From positions 1 through 21,299 of IMG/VR virus record IMGVR_UViG_3300009130_000163: a DNA stretch of 21,299 nucleotides; one strand, written 5' to 3'. This stretch comes from a virus. How positions within the stretch are numbered: the first letter of the stretch is position 1; every line of letters starts with the position of its first letter. The notes under the pieces were generated by a model that had not been told where the DNA came from, searched no databases, and saw only the letters and a program-made list of their open reading frames with translations. Below are positions 14,944-20,680 of the stretch, piece by piece. The position numbers and the translations under genes are program-made.

Positions 14944-15248
14944 GATTTCAATTTTTCGATTTTGGTTTGTAATATGGAAAGAAGCGTCGATCGCAATTTT
15001 GACGATTGTTCGTTTTTTTGCGTTTGTTCGATCCAAAAGATCACTTGTGACAACTTGATTCGCTTCATTTCCCGGACGCCTGGAATCGCGTTCATTTTGA
15101 TTGTGACGAAGTTTTTCAAGAATTGCTTGTCCTGGTCAATAAGGTCCGGCCAAAGGTCCGCAATCGTCGCGTTTGTCTTCTTGTCCTTTCGGATCCTGGA
15201 TCGCTTTCCGTCCACAAGTGAAAATTGATTAATTTTGTTGGTGTTCAT
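14940..15248 (-). CDS. Hypothetical protein (102 aa)
   Basis: A 102-residue basic, helical protein (KRSRIRKDKKTNATIADLWP, DQDKQFLKNFVTIKMNAIPG). It starts at an ATG at 15248 with AAAATCGAAAAGG just before it, and its stop overlaps the next ATG by four bases. A perfect 11-bp hairpin lies about 30 bases upstream of the start. The sequence suggests a small nucleic-acid-binding protein from its charge, but no motif is diagnostic. Confidence 0.7.
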   Translation of the reverse strand: MNTNKINQFSLVDGKRSRIRKDKKTNATIADLWPDLIDQDKQFLKNFVTIKMNAIPGVREMKRIKLSQVIFWIEQTQKNEQSSKLRSTLLSILQTKIEKLKS

Positions 15249-15277
15249 TCCTTTTCGATTTTTGGTTTGAATAAAGC

Positions 15278-15306
15278 AAAGGCCGACGATCTGCGCGTCG
15301 GCCTTT
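15278..15306 (-). terminator. Perfect hairpin, probable terminator or leader structure
   Basis: Arms AAAGGCCGACG and CGTCGGCCTTT pair perfectly (11 bp) around a seven-base loop. On the minus strand the stem is followed by GCTTTATT, a weak T-rich tract, so it may terminate transcription after the gene ending at 15316. It could also act as a stable leader structure, being about 30 bases before the next ATG. Confidence 0.6.
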
Positions 15307-15315
15307 TGTTATGAA

Positions 15316-15537
15316 TCAAGAAACAAATTGAATCGTTTTCACGATTTCAAATCCATGTTCGAAACCTTCTTCCGTTTCTTCAATAAATTTCAGCGCTTCA
15401 AATTCTGAATCAAAGTCGCCGACATGTTTCCGGAAAACGACGAATTCGTCTTCGGTTTGAATTCCGGTTGAAGTTAGCCAGGCCGAAAGAACGATTTCAC
15501 GTTCTTCCAGGCCAAAAATTTTAAAAATTGTTTTCAT
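15316..15537 (-). CDS. Small acidic hypothetical protein
   Basis: A 73-residue acidic alpha/beta protein (MKTIFKIFGLEEREIVLSAW, ALKFIEETEEGFEHGFEIVK). The alternation of strands and one helix and the many Glu/Asp residues suggest a compact domain; acidic small phage proteins are sometimes DNA mimics, but nothing specific supports that here. ATG at 15537 with the TCGAAA leader immediately before it. A hairpin follows its stop. Confidence 0.72.
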   Translation of the reverse strand: MKTIFKIFGLEEREIVLSAWLTSTGIQTEDEFVVFRKHVGDFDSEFEALKFIEETEEGFEHGFEIVKTIQFVS

Positions 15538-15562
15538 TATTTCGATTTTTAATAAGTTAAAA

Positions 15563-16333
15563 TTAAGCGTTTAGAAGGCCGGAAAAATGTTTGCAAATAT
15601 TCCGTTTCAGGTCACTTACGATCTTGCTTTGAATCGAATCCAAATCCGCAAATTCGCAATATATTTTAATGTAGTCTTCAACGTAATTGTCAATTATAAT
15701 ATCAATCGGCGTTCTTGACGTTGAATGATAATGCCGAAAATTATCAAGAATGTCAAAGGCCAATTCACCGTCTTTCATAGGTGAAAACAAAAAATTCGAC
15801 AATTGTGACTTGACTTGATTGACAACCGGTTCGAAGCAATAGTCGAAACATTTTTTTCGATCTTCTTCAAGTCGATCGGCGCCGGTCAAACGGTCGAAGA
15901 ATTCTTTGATTTCTTCGGTTGTTGCTTGTCCTTTTGGCGTTGAATCCTGGTCTTCTTCGGCGCCTTCGTTGGATTGAAGCGCTTGTTCTTGTTGTTTTGT
16001 GTATTTGGTTGTATATCCTAACTGTTCGCGTTTTCCGTTTGGTCCGATCGTAAAAATCGAATGAATCAAATATTCGTTTGTTTCTTGTTGAATTTCAACG
16101 AAAATTGTTCGGTGTACTTTTTCGACTTCCATTGTGACCGTTTCTTCCGGCTTGACCGTTAACCAAATGTTTAAGATTTGACATAATTTGGACCATTGTG
16201 TCGGCGTTACTTTGACATATTTTGAAAGATCGTCGTTCAATTTCCATGAAGACCGATAATCGAAGTGACCGTTTTTGTCCGTTTCGCCTTTGTAACTTAC
16301 TGTAAATGAGTGATTTACCCTTGAATTTTCCAT
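15563..16333 (-). CDS. Hypothetical protein, first gene of the leftward operon
   Basis: A 256-residue protein with a beta-rich N-terminal half (NHSFTVSYKGETDKNGHFDY, EETVTMEVEKVHRTIFVEIQ), a Gln/Glu-rich linker around 118-145, and a helical C-terminal half (residues 150-256). No family is recognised. It is the first gene after the terminator at 16438-16468, so it probably starts the early or middle transcript. I chose the ATG at 16333 over the one at 16360 because the AAAAAATCGAAAAA leader lies between them and would otherwise encode KQEQKIEK. A product of the longer frame cannot be excluded. Confidence 0.78.
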   Translation of the reverse strand: MENSRVNHSFTVSYKGETDKNGHFDYRSSWKLNDDLSKYVKVTPTQWSKLCQILNIWLTVKPEETVTMEVEKVHRTIFVEIQQETNEYLIHSIFTIGPNGKREQLGYTTKYTKQQEQALQSNEGAEEDQDSTPKGQATTEEIKEFFDRLTGADRLEEDRKKCFDYCFEPVVNQVKSQLSNFLFSPMKDGELAFDILDNFRHYHSTSRTPIDIIIDNYVEDYIKIYCEFADLDSIQSKIVSDLKRNICKHFSGLLNA

Positions 16334-16347
16334 TTTTTCGATTTTTT
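16334..16347 (-). promoter_or_regulatory. A-rich TCGA translation leader deciding the 16333 start
   Basis: The minus strand reads AAAAAATCGAAAAA immediately before ATG 16333. Near-identical leaders stand before the starts at 5502, 8571, 9782, 13583, 14074, 14943, 15248 and 15537. It probably acts as the translation enhancer in place of a Shine-Dalgarno sequence, as A-rich upstream contexts do in flavobacteria. Confidence 0.6.
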
Positions 16348-16364
16348 GTTCTTGTTTCATGTTG

Positions 16365-16398
16365 TAATGTTACGGATTTTTTCAATACCAGTTACAAA
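16365..16398 (-). promoter_or_regulatory. Possible promoter for the leftward early/middle operon
   Basis: On the minus strand TTTG (16398-16395) is followed 22 bases later by TAACATTA (16372-16365), a partial match to the TTTG-N19-TAnnTTTG pattern of Bacteroidota promoters. It is correctly placed after the terminator and before the first gene. Spacing and the -7 match are imperfect. Confidence 0.3.
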
Positions 16399-16417
16399 AA
16401 TTGAAACTTTTTTTTCG

Positions 16418-16442
16418 TTTTTGTGCAAATCAAGCACAAAAA
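16418..16442. promoter_or_regulatory. Perfect 9-bp inverted repeat, possible operator
   Basis: TTTTTGTGC and GCACAAAAA pair perfectly around the loop AAATCAA. It lies between the terminator and the candidate promoter, about 85 bases upstream of the first gene. It could be a repressor operator or part of the terminator structure. No regulator gene of known type is visible in the window. Confidence 0.5.
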
Positions 16443-16468
16443 AAAGCGATCCGAAGACCGCCTTTTTT
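16438..16468 (-). terminator. Hairpin terminator ending the late structural/lysis operon
   Basis: On the minus strand GGCGGTC-TTCG-GATCGCT forms a 7-bp stem (two G-U pairs) closed by a UUCG tetraloop and followed by eight T, with A6 before it. This is a standard intrinsic terminator, about 30-60 bases after the stop at 16496. The flanking A and T tracts make it usable in both directions. Confidence 0.8.
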
Positions 16469-16495
16469 ACAACAACAAAAAAAACAAATCAACTA

Positions 16496-16912
16496 TTATT
16501 GTTCAATATCGAAGTGTTTGAGCATGAAATACAAAACAACGTGTGCGATCAGCGCCGAAGGTATTAACCAAATGAAAGAAAGATCCCAAAAATACCAATA
16601 TACAACGAAGACCAGGTTCGCGACATAAACGTTCATGCATATCGTACAAGCGCCTAACGGCTTGTAAAGGAACCGAAACGGATTTTTGGCGTTTTTGTGA
16701 AAATATTTGTTAAGAAACCGGATCCAAAACGACAAGACGTTTCCTTCTCGGAAACAAAAGTCCAGGAAGAAGGAAACAAGCGCCGCAACAAAACCGACAA
16801 GACCGGCTTCAAAAACCGGCCGGAACCAATTGAAATCACGAACGAAAAAAATCGCCGTAAGGCCGGCCAAAATTCCAAGAAGGAAAAAGGCCCAAATTTT
16901 TAAATTTTTCAT
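16496..16912 (-). CDS. Multi-pass membrane protein, last gene of late operon
   Basis: A 138-residue integral membrane protein with about four hydrophobic segments: LKIWAFFLLGILAGLTAIFF, PVFEAGLVGFVAALVSFFLD, VYVANLVFVVYWYFWDLSFI and IWLIPSALIAHVVLYFML. Between the second and third lies a basic loop with GACTICMNVY, a CxxC at the membrane edge. No known family is assigned; it may be a lysis or superinfection-related protein. The ATG at 16912 is preferred over a TTG at 16927, as an A-run precedes it. It ends just before the terminator. Confidence 0.75.
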   Translation of the reverse strand: MKNLKIWAFFLLGILAGLTAIFFVRDFNWFRPVFEAGLVGFVAALVSFFLDFCFREGNVLSFWIRFLNKYFHKNAKNPFRFLYKPLGACTICMNVYVANLVFVVYWYFWDLSFIWLIPSALIAHVVLYFMLKHFDIEQ

Positions 16913-16920
16913 TTTTTTTT

Positions 16921-17235
16921 TTAGCAATTACCGACTTCAGAATGAACCAAAAACACACAAGCGCCGCCGGGCGAAGTTATATAATTGAATCCTGGTTGCG
17001 GTGAACAAGGCGCGATTTGTGGGACCTTGATCTTGATCTTGATTTCGCCGGATTCGGTGAAGTTGTTTGTCAAAACAATGTCCGCGCCGCCGGCAAAAGT
17101 GACCGTTTCGCGAACGGTTAAACCGCGCGAAGTTATTTCGAATATATAGTCGCCGTCACAATACGCGACAACGCCAAAATCAATAACGTCGCCGGGCAAG
17201 AAACAACCTAAATCTTCATTACAATTACAATTCAT
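16921..17235 (-). CDS. Cysteine-rich small protein, probable virion component
   Basis: A 104-residue protein that begins MNCNCNEDLGCFLPGD and ends VGNC, with seven cysteines. The middle is beta-rich (YIFEITSRGLTVRETVTFAG, GEIKIKIKVPQI), like a small Ig-like or jelly-roll domain, perhaps disulphide-stabilised on the virion. The frame is open further upstream, but the ATG at 17235 is chosen because the upstream part covers the neighbouring gene and reads like a shadow. No family recognised. Confidence 0.72.
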   Translation of the reverse strand: MNCNCNEDLGCFLPGDVIDFGVVAYCDGDYIFEITSRGLTVRETVTFAGGADIVLTNNFTESGEIKIKIKVPQIAPCSPQPGFNYITSPGGACVFLVHSEVGNC

Positions 17236-17245
17236 TTTTTTCGTT

Positions 17246-17515
17246 TTAAGTGATTTTTGTTGACGCGCTGAAGGCCGACAATTGAACAATTTGGCCTTCA
17301 ATAAAGGCGACGTCCGGAAAGTCGTTCGCCTGGAATACAACGTCCAACAATCGAAGAATTTTTGAAGACGCGTCGATCCACCGGATTTGAACTTCAAACG
17401 TGTCGTTTGTAGCATTGAAACCGTATTGTTCGACCGACCAAGTCGGATCAATCAACGCGATTCCGTCTTCGGTCGTATAATTGGCGTTTAATTGATAAGT
17501 GCTAAAGTGTGACAT
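17246..17515 (-). CDS. Small hypothetical protein in structural block
   Basis: An 89-residue protein, mostly beta in appearance (STYQLNANYTTEDGIALIDP, DTFEVQIRWIDASSKILRLL, VAFIEGQIVQLSAFSAS). It starts at an ATG at 17515; a TAAATTTG element, similar to the TAnnTTTG -7 motif, is a few bases upstream, the same arrangement as before terS. Its neighbours are structural-type genes, so a virion role is likely but unproven. Confidence 0.72.
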   Translation of the reverse strand: MSHFSTYQLNANYTTEDGIALIDPTWSVEQYGFNATNDTFEVQIRWIDASSKILRLLDVVFQANDFPDVAFIEGQIVQLSAFSASTKIT

Positions 17516-17530
17516 TTTACAAATTTACGA

Positions 17531-17833
17531 TTAATTTTGCGGCGTCGGATCCTTCAGATCAATAATATCGCCGGCGGTCGTTTCGATTTCGTTCATTGAA
17601 AACAAGGTCGTCAACATTTCCGCGCATGAATCTACAAGCGGCGCAAAGTCGGCGATCCTGGAAGCCGGCGGAATTTTCAGTTCGATCGCGTCTTCTTTTG
17701 TCAAGTAAAAGTCGACTTGAACGGCGGACGAATCTTCAATCAAGTTTTGACCGATCAACGGAATTGTAAAGAAGTCAAGATTGTGATCTTGTGGATTTTT
17801 GATTCCGGTATTTTGTTTGAAGTATGCTTTCAT
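17531..17833 (-). CDS. Small hypothetical protein in structural block (100 aa)
   Basis: A 100-residue protein beginning MKAYFKQNTGIKNPQDHNLD. It has a strand-rich first half, a central SAVQVDFYLTKEDAIELKIP and a helical part (FAPLVDSCAEMLTTLFSMNE). The frame is open to 18073, but the extra 80 residues lie inside the upstream 440-codon gene in another frame and look like a shadow, so the ATG at 17833 is used. No family recognised. Confidence 0.72.
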   Translation of the reverse strand: MKAYFKQNTGIKNPQDHNLDFFTIPLIGQNLIEDSSAVQVDFYLTKEDAIELKIPPASRIADFAPLVDSCAEMLTTLFSMNEIETTAGDIIDLKDPTPQN

Positions 17834-17843
17834 TGTTGTTTTT

Positions 17844-19166
17844 TTACATTGTACGGACGAATAAGGCGACAACCGTCGAAGTTCCGCCGGTTCCGGAATA
17901 AATAATTCCTTGTTGCGACGTATAAATATAACGTTGATTTGATACGTCGCGACGAATAGAACATGAAGAAACGCTTCCGCCAATTCGAAAATAGGTTCCG
18001 TTGTCAAAAGGAACATTCGCTTGATTTGTAATCGTTGACAATTCCGACATTGACGGAACGCGCCAATCAGCATGGTTTAAAACATTTGCCGCCGCGACAT
18101 TTGATAAATTGTTCAACCATGTTGAATTTGAAAAGCCAATATAAAACGCGTTTCGATTAACCCAAGCAAGGCCGGTCAAGTGATCTTCCGTAACATTTCG
18201 AAGATCGCTTGAAGAATTTGTCGCATTTAGCCAATCTTGCGCGCCGTTGCCGTCGGTGAAGCGGTTCTTGTTGCCGTATTGATTGTTATATAATAGCGTT
18301 TCACGAAGAAGGTCGGTTTCGTCCAATTGTTGAACTTGTCCGGATCCTTGCAAATACCCGGTCGTATATGTTCCGGCCTGATAGTTATATCCTTCGTCAA
18401 ACGAAAAATTTGCCGTCGTTTGACCGAAAGACGGCGCCGGTCTGTTAAATATAGTTGCGCCGCTTCCAGGCGTGCAAAGGACGTCCAGGTTCGCCGGTTG
18501 ATTGAACGTTGAACCGTCGCAATCGGTGACTTGAATATCCGGCGCGACGAACGTCGATCCGCAATCTATTGATTGACTGAAAGATCCGTCCGAATTTCGA
18601 TAGTTCGCCGAAGGTCCGCCGGAAATCGCCGTCGGCCTGGTATCGCAAACAACCGACATATCAATCGAAAGATCAAAATCAACCGCGACAAATGTCAAAT
18701 TCTTGTCGAATTTTTTCGGCTTCGGCGATTCTTCCTTCAAGACCAAAAATGAATCTATCAAGGATTGACGAACAACGATCCGACCGGATTTGATTCCGGC
18801 GCCGCGTTGAATTCGATATTTCAACAAGGCGGTTCGGATCTTCGCTTCTATATTGTACGGATCACAAGGTCGATCCAGGACCGCAACAATTCGAATCGGC
18901 GAACGTTGTTCAAGGAAGTTTTCACAAGATCCGGTTCTTCGGTCTTCGCCGGCGTCTTCATAGAAAATATAATCGTCGCGCCAACGCATATAAAAAAAGC
19001 AACCGTTCGAATCGGTTATTCCGCCGAAGGCGCGTTCGTTTCCGTTGATTTCGATCGGTATTGTGACGCGGCCTTCTTCGTCCTTCCGGGCGTCCAAAAT
19101 AAAGCGGTCGAAATCGTCAACTTCGCGAAGAATCAAATCCGATATTTCCTTGAAAATAGGATCCAT
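17844..19166 (-). CDS. Virion protein with C-terminal DUF1566/Lcl-like domain
   Basis: A 440-residue protein in two parts. Residues 1-175 form an alpha/beta domain (MDPIFKEISDLILREVDDFD, IRIVAVLDRPCDPYNIEAKI) ending in VAVDFDLSIDMSV; its size, ending and place after a tail-completion-like gene suggest a tail-terminator-type domain (inference). After a Ser/Asn/Gly-rich linker, residues about 320-440 carry the marks of DUF1566/Lcl: DHLTGLAW (328-335), ADWRVPSMSEL (366-376), a YIYTSQQG segment and a final LFVRTM. This domain has a C-type-lectin-like look and is often surface exposed. Such fusions could display a binding domain on the virion. ATG at 19166. Confidence 0.8.
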   Translation of the reverse strand: MDPIFKEISDLILREVDDFDRFILDARKDEEGRVTIPIEINGNERAFGGITDSNGCFFYMRWRDDYIFYEDAGEDRRTGSCENFLEQRSPIRIVAVLDRPCDPYNIEAKIRTALLKYRIQRGAGIKSGRIVVRQSLIDSFLVLKEESPKPKKFDKNLTFVAVDFDLSIDMSVVCDTRPTAISGGPSANYRNSDGSFSQSIDCGSTFVAPDIQVTDCDGSTFNQPANLDVLCTPGSGATIFNRPAPSFGQTTANFSFDEGYNYQAGTYTTGYLQGSGQVQQLDETDLLRETLLYNNQYGNKNRFTDGNGAQDWLNATNSSSDLRNVTEDHLTGLAWVNRNAFYIGFSNSTWLNNLSNVAAANVLNHADWRVPSMSELSTITNQANVPFDNGTYFRIGGSVSSCSIRRDVSNQRYIYTSQQGIIYSGTGGTSTVVALFVRTM

Positions 19167-19168
19167 TT

Positions 19169-19621
19169 TTAAATGTTTTTAAAGGCCGTGATCACGATGT
19201 CCGTGACCAGGTCGTCAAAGTATTCTTCGATCTGAATAAGTTCGCCGGCCGTAGGTTCAAAGATAGTCTTTTTACGTCTTTCTTCATTTCCGCGCGCCTT
19301 GACATAATCGGAATTGTTCACAATCGCAAGGACCGCTTCGGATCCGTCTTGAACCGTTTTGAAGGACCGAATCAAATCGCCTTTGAATTGTAAATCGACA
19401 TAGCTTGTTTGATTGCCGCGCTTTTGCCGGACCTTTGACCATGCTTTTGAATAAGATCCGATCTTTGAATTTTGCTGATCAAGACCTTTGTTGAAAATCC
19501 GCGCCTTCATTAGTCCTTCAAGGCGCTTTCCGGTCAACAACAACAAGACCGGCTTCCGGCTATTTACGGCCGCCGTCACGGTCTGAATTCTGTTTTTGAG
19601 TGTGTTTATATCGGTGGCCAT
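19169..19621 (-). CDS. Tail completion / virion morphogenesis-like protein
   Basis: A 150-residue protein that fits the layout of gp10/gpG-type tail completion proteins. An N-terminal helix is followed by a region with GSYSKAWSKVRQKRGNQTSY, then LQFKGDLIRSFKTVQDGSEA, NNSDYVKARGNEE, and a helical end (ELIQIEEYFDDLVTDIVITA). In other phages these proteins join head to tail. The similarity is in pattern only. The ATG at 19621 is used; the 26 residues upstream of it overlap the spanin gene. It lies between the lysis genes and the 440-residue virion protein. Confidence 0.65.
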   Translation of the reverse strand: MATDINTLKNRIQTVTAAVNSRKPVLLLLTGKRLEGLMKARIFNKGLDQQNSKIGSYSKAWSKVRQKRGNQTSYVDLQFKGDLIRSFKTVQDGSEAVLAIVNNSDYVKARGNEERRKKTIFEPTAGELIQIEEYFDDLVTDIVITAFKNI

Positions 19622-19623
19622 TT

Positions 19624-20070
19624 TTAGCGCTTTATTTGCTTGATAAAATAACCGATCGCCAACGCCAACAAACAAACGCCAACAATTATAATTATCCAAA
19701 TTCCCGGACCTTCCATAAATCCGGCGATCCTGGTTTCAACGTTGTTCGTGACAATTTCCTTCGTTATCGTTACCGTGTCCGGCGGACATTCGGCCGTTAA
19801 ATATATAGAGTCGCCGGGCAATTGTAAATATTTGATTTTGATTTGTGTTTCCAAATCGTGAAAAAACATTGTATCGCGCGTGATTTCCTTTGTCAATTGA
19901 ACGATCGTGTCGAATTTCGTTGTTTCCGTGTAAACGGTTGTATCACGAATTATCGTTTCTTTTGTTATAACCGGCGGAAACCTTTGATTGCATTTTTTCG
20001 CCGTTATGCAACCGGAAAAGATCCAGGAAACAAACAATAAAACGGCGATATTTTTAATCCTTCTTTTCAA
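19624..20070 (-). CDS. Candidate unimolecular spanin (u-spanin)
   Basis: A 148-residue protein with both ends of a one-piece spanin. A lipoprotein signal (KRRIKN, hydrophobic core, then WIFSGC with the acylated cysteine at 21) would anchor it in the outer membrane. A C-terminal transmembrane helix (about 121-143, GIWIIIIVGVCLLALAIGYF) with a basic KQIKR tail would anchor it in the inner membrane. Between them is a beta-type, Thr-rich ectodomain (VITKETIIRDTTVYTETTKF). Known u-spanins, such as T1 gp11, have exactly this topology and fuse the two membranes at lysis. Position after the holin supports this. It starts at TTG 20070, within the holin gene end (17-base overlap). Confidence 0.78.
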   Translation of the reverse strand: MKRRIKNIAVLLFVSWIFSGCITAKKCNQRFPPVITKETIIRDTTVYTETTKFDTIVQLTKEITRDTMFFHDLETQIKIKYLQLPGDSIYLTAECPPDTVTITKEIVTNNVETRIAGFMEGPGIWIIIIVGVCLLALAIGYFIKQIKR

Positions 20071-20560
20071 TTTTTTGATTCTTATACGCGTCTATTTTTT
20101 TATAGAAGAATTCCGCGAATCCTTTTTTGATATAACCAAGCAAAGACAAGTTCTTGATAAACGACAAAAGATTCACCAAGACAAGCGGAACAAAGACGCC
20201 TTCGTTCAACCAAAAAAGCGCCGCGCTTGCTTTGCTTAATTGCATGGAAAAATATAATAGCGCCGTGTGTGAAATCAGCGTCCAAAATACGCGAAGCGCT
20301 TTTCGTGTTTCGAATTTGTCGCGCTTGAAGGCGACAACGATTCCGGTCGCGTAATCTGCCAGGATCAAAACAACAAGCGCATAATAAGACGCCGCCGGGT
20401 AAACGATCCAATTTTCAACGCAAGCCGAAAGACCGCCGATCGAAAAAGCGCCAAGCCAAACAACAACCGGTTGTTTTAGGCCCATTGAACAAACGCTTGA
20501 AACCGTGTCGGCGGCTTCCTGGATTTGTTCGTTTTGCGCGATAGTATCTTTGAAGTTCAT
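20054..20560 (-). CDS. Holin family protein
   Basis: A 168-residue protein with three to four membrane segments: VVVWLGAFSIGGLSACVENW, YYALVVLILADYATGIVVAF, RVFWTLISHTALLYFSMQLS and a last one around FVPLVLVNLLSFIKNL. The phrase LILADYATGIVVAFK followed by a Lys-rich loop is the signature of the Phage_holin_4 type, which makes holes in the inner membrane to release endolysin. No endolysin gene is visible next to it. The ATG at 20560 overlaps the stop of a tiny gene upstream as ATGA. Confidence 0.9.
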   Translation of the reverse strand: MNFKDTIAQNEQIQEAADTVSSVCSMGLKQPVVVWLGAFSIGGLSACVENWIVYPAASYYALVVLILADYATGIVVAFKRDKFETRKALRVFWTLISHTALLYFSMQLSKASAALFWLNEGVFVPLVLVNLLSFIKNLSLLGYIKKGFAEFFYKKIDAYKNQKIEKKD

Positions 20561-20667
20561 TTTCTTTTAGTTTTCGGACGCGTGAAAACGGTTCTTGATC
20601 TTGTTGTTGAACGCGGTTTCGCCGTCGGTCTTGGTTTTGAATTTTTTCCGCATTTGCTGCAAGCCAT
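20557..20667 (-). CDS. Tiny basic CxxC protein (36 aa)
   Basis: A 36-residue ORF with MACSKCGK at the start and a tail of Arg, Lys, Pro and Thr (TAKPRSTTRSRTVFTRPKTK). The CxxC could form half of a zinc knuckle. Its stop overlaps the holin ATG as ATGA, and it follows the preceding stop by 13 bases with an A-rich leader (AAAAAATCGTAAAAA). Role unknown; it could be a lysis regulator or a minor virion peptide. Confidence 0.6.
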   Translation of the reverse strand: MACSKCGKNSKPRPTAKPRSTTRSRTVFTRPKTKRK

Positions 20668-20680
20668 TTTTTACGATTTT

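Noticed and set aside
17236-17451. 72-residue N-terminal extension of the gene at 16921-17235
   Set aside because: It overlaps the well-formed gene 17246-17515 in another frame; a good ATG follows at 17235.
17834-18073. 80-residue N-terminal extension of the gene at 17531-17833
   Set aside because: It overlaps the DUF1566-like coding end and reads like a shadow; ATG 17833 is well placed.
17844-19166. Diversity-generating retroelement target
   Set aside because: DUF1566 ends are common targets, but I see no reverse transcriptase, template repeat or variable-repeat pair in the window.
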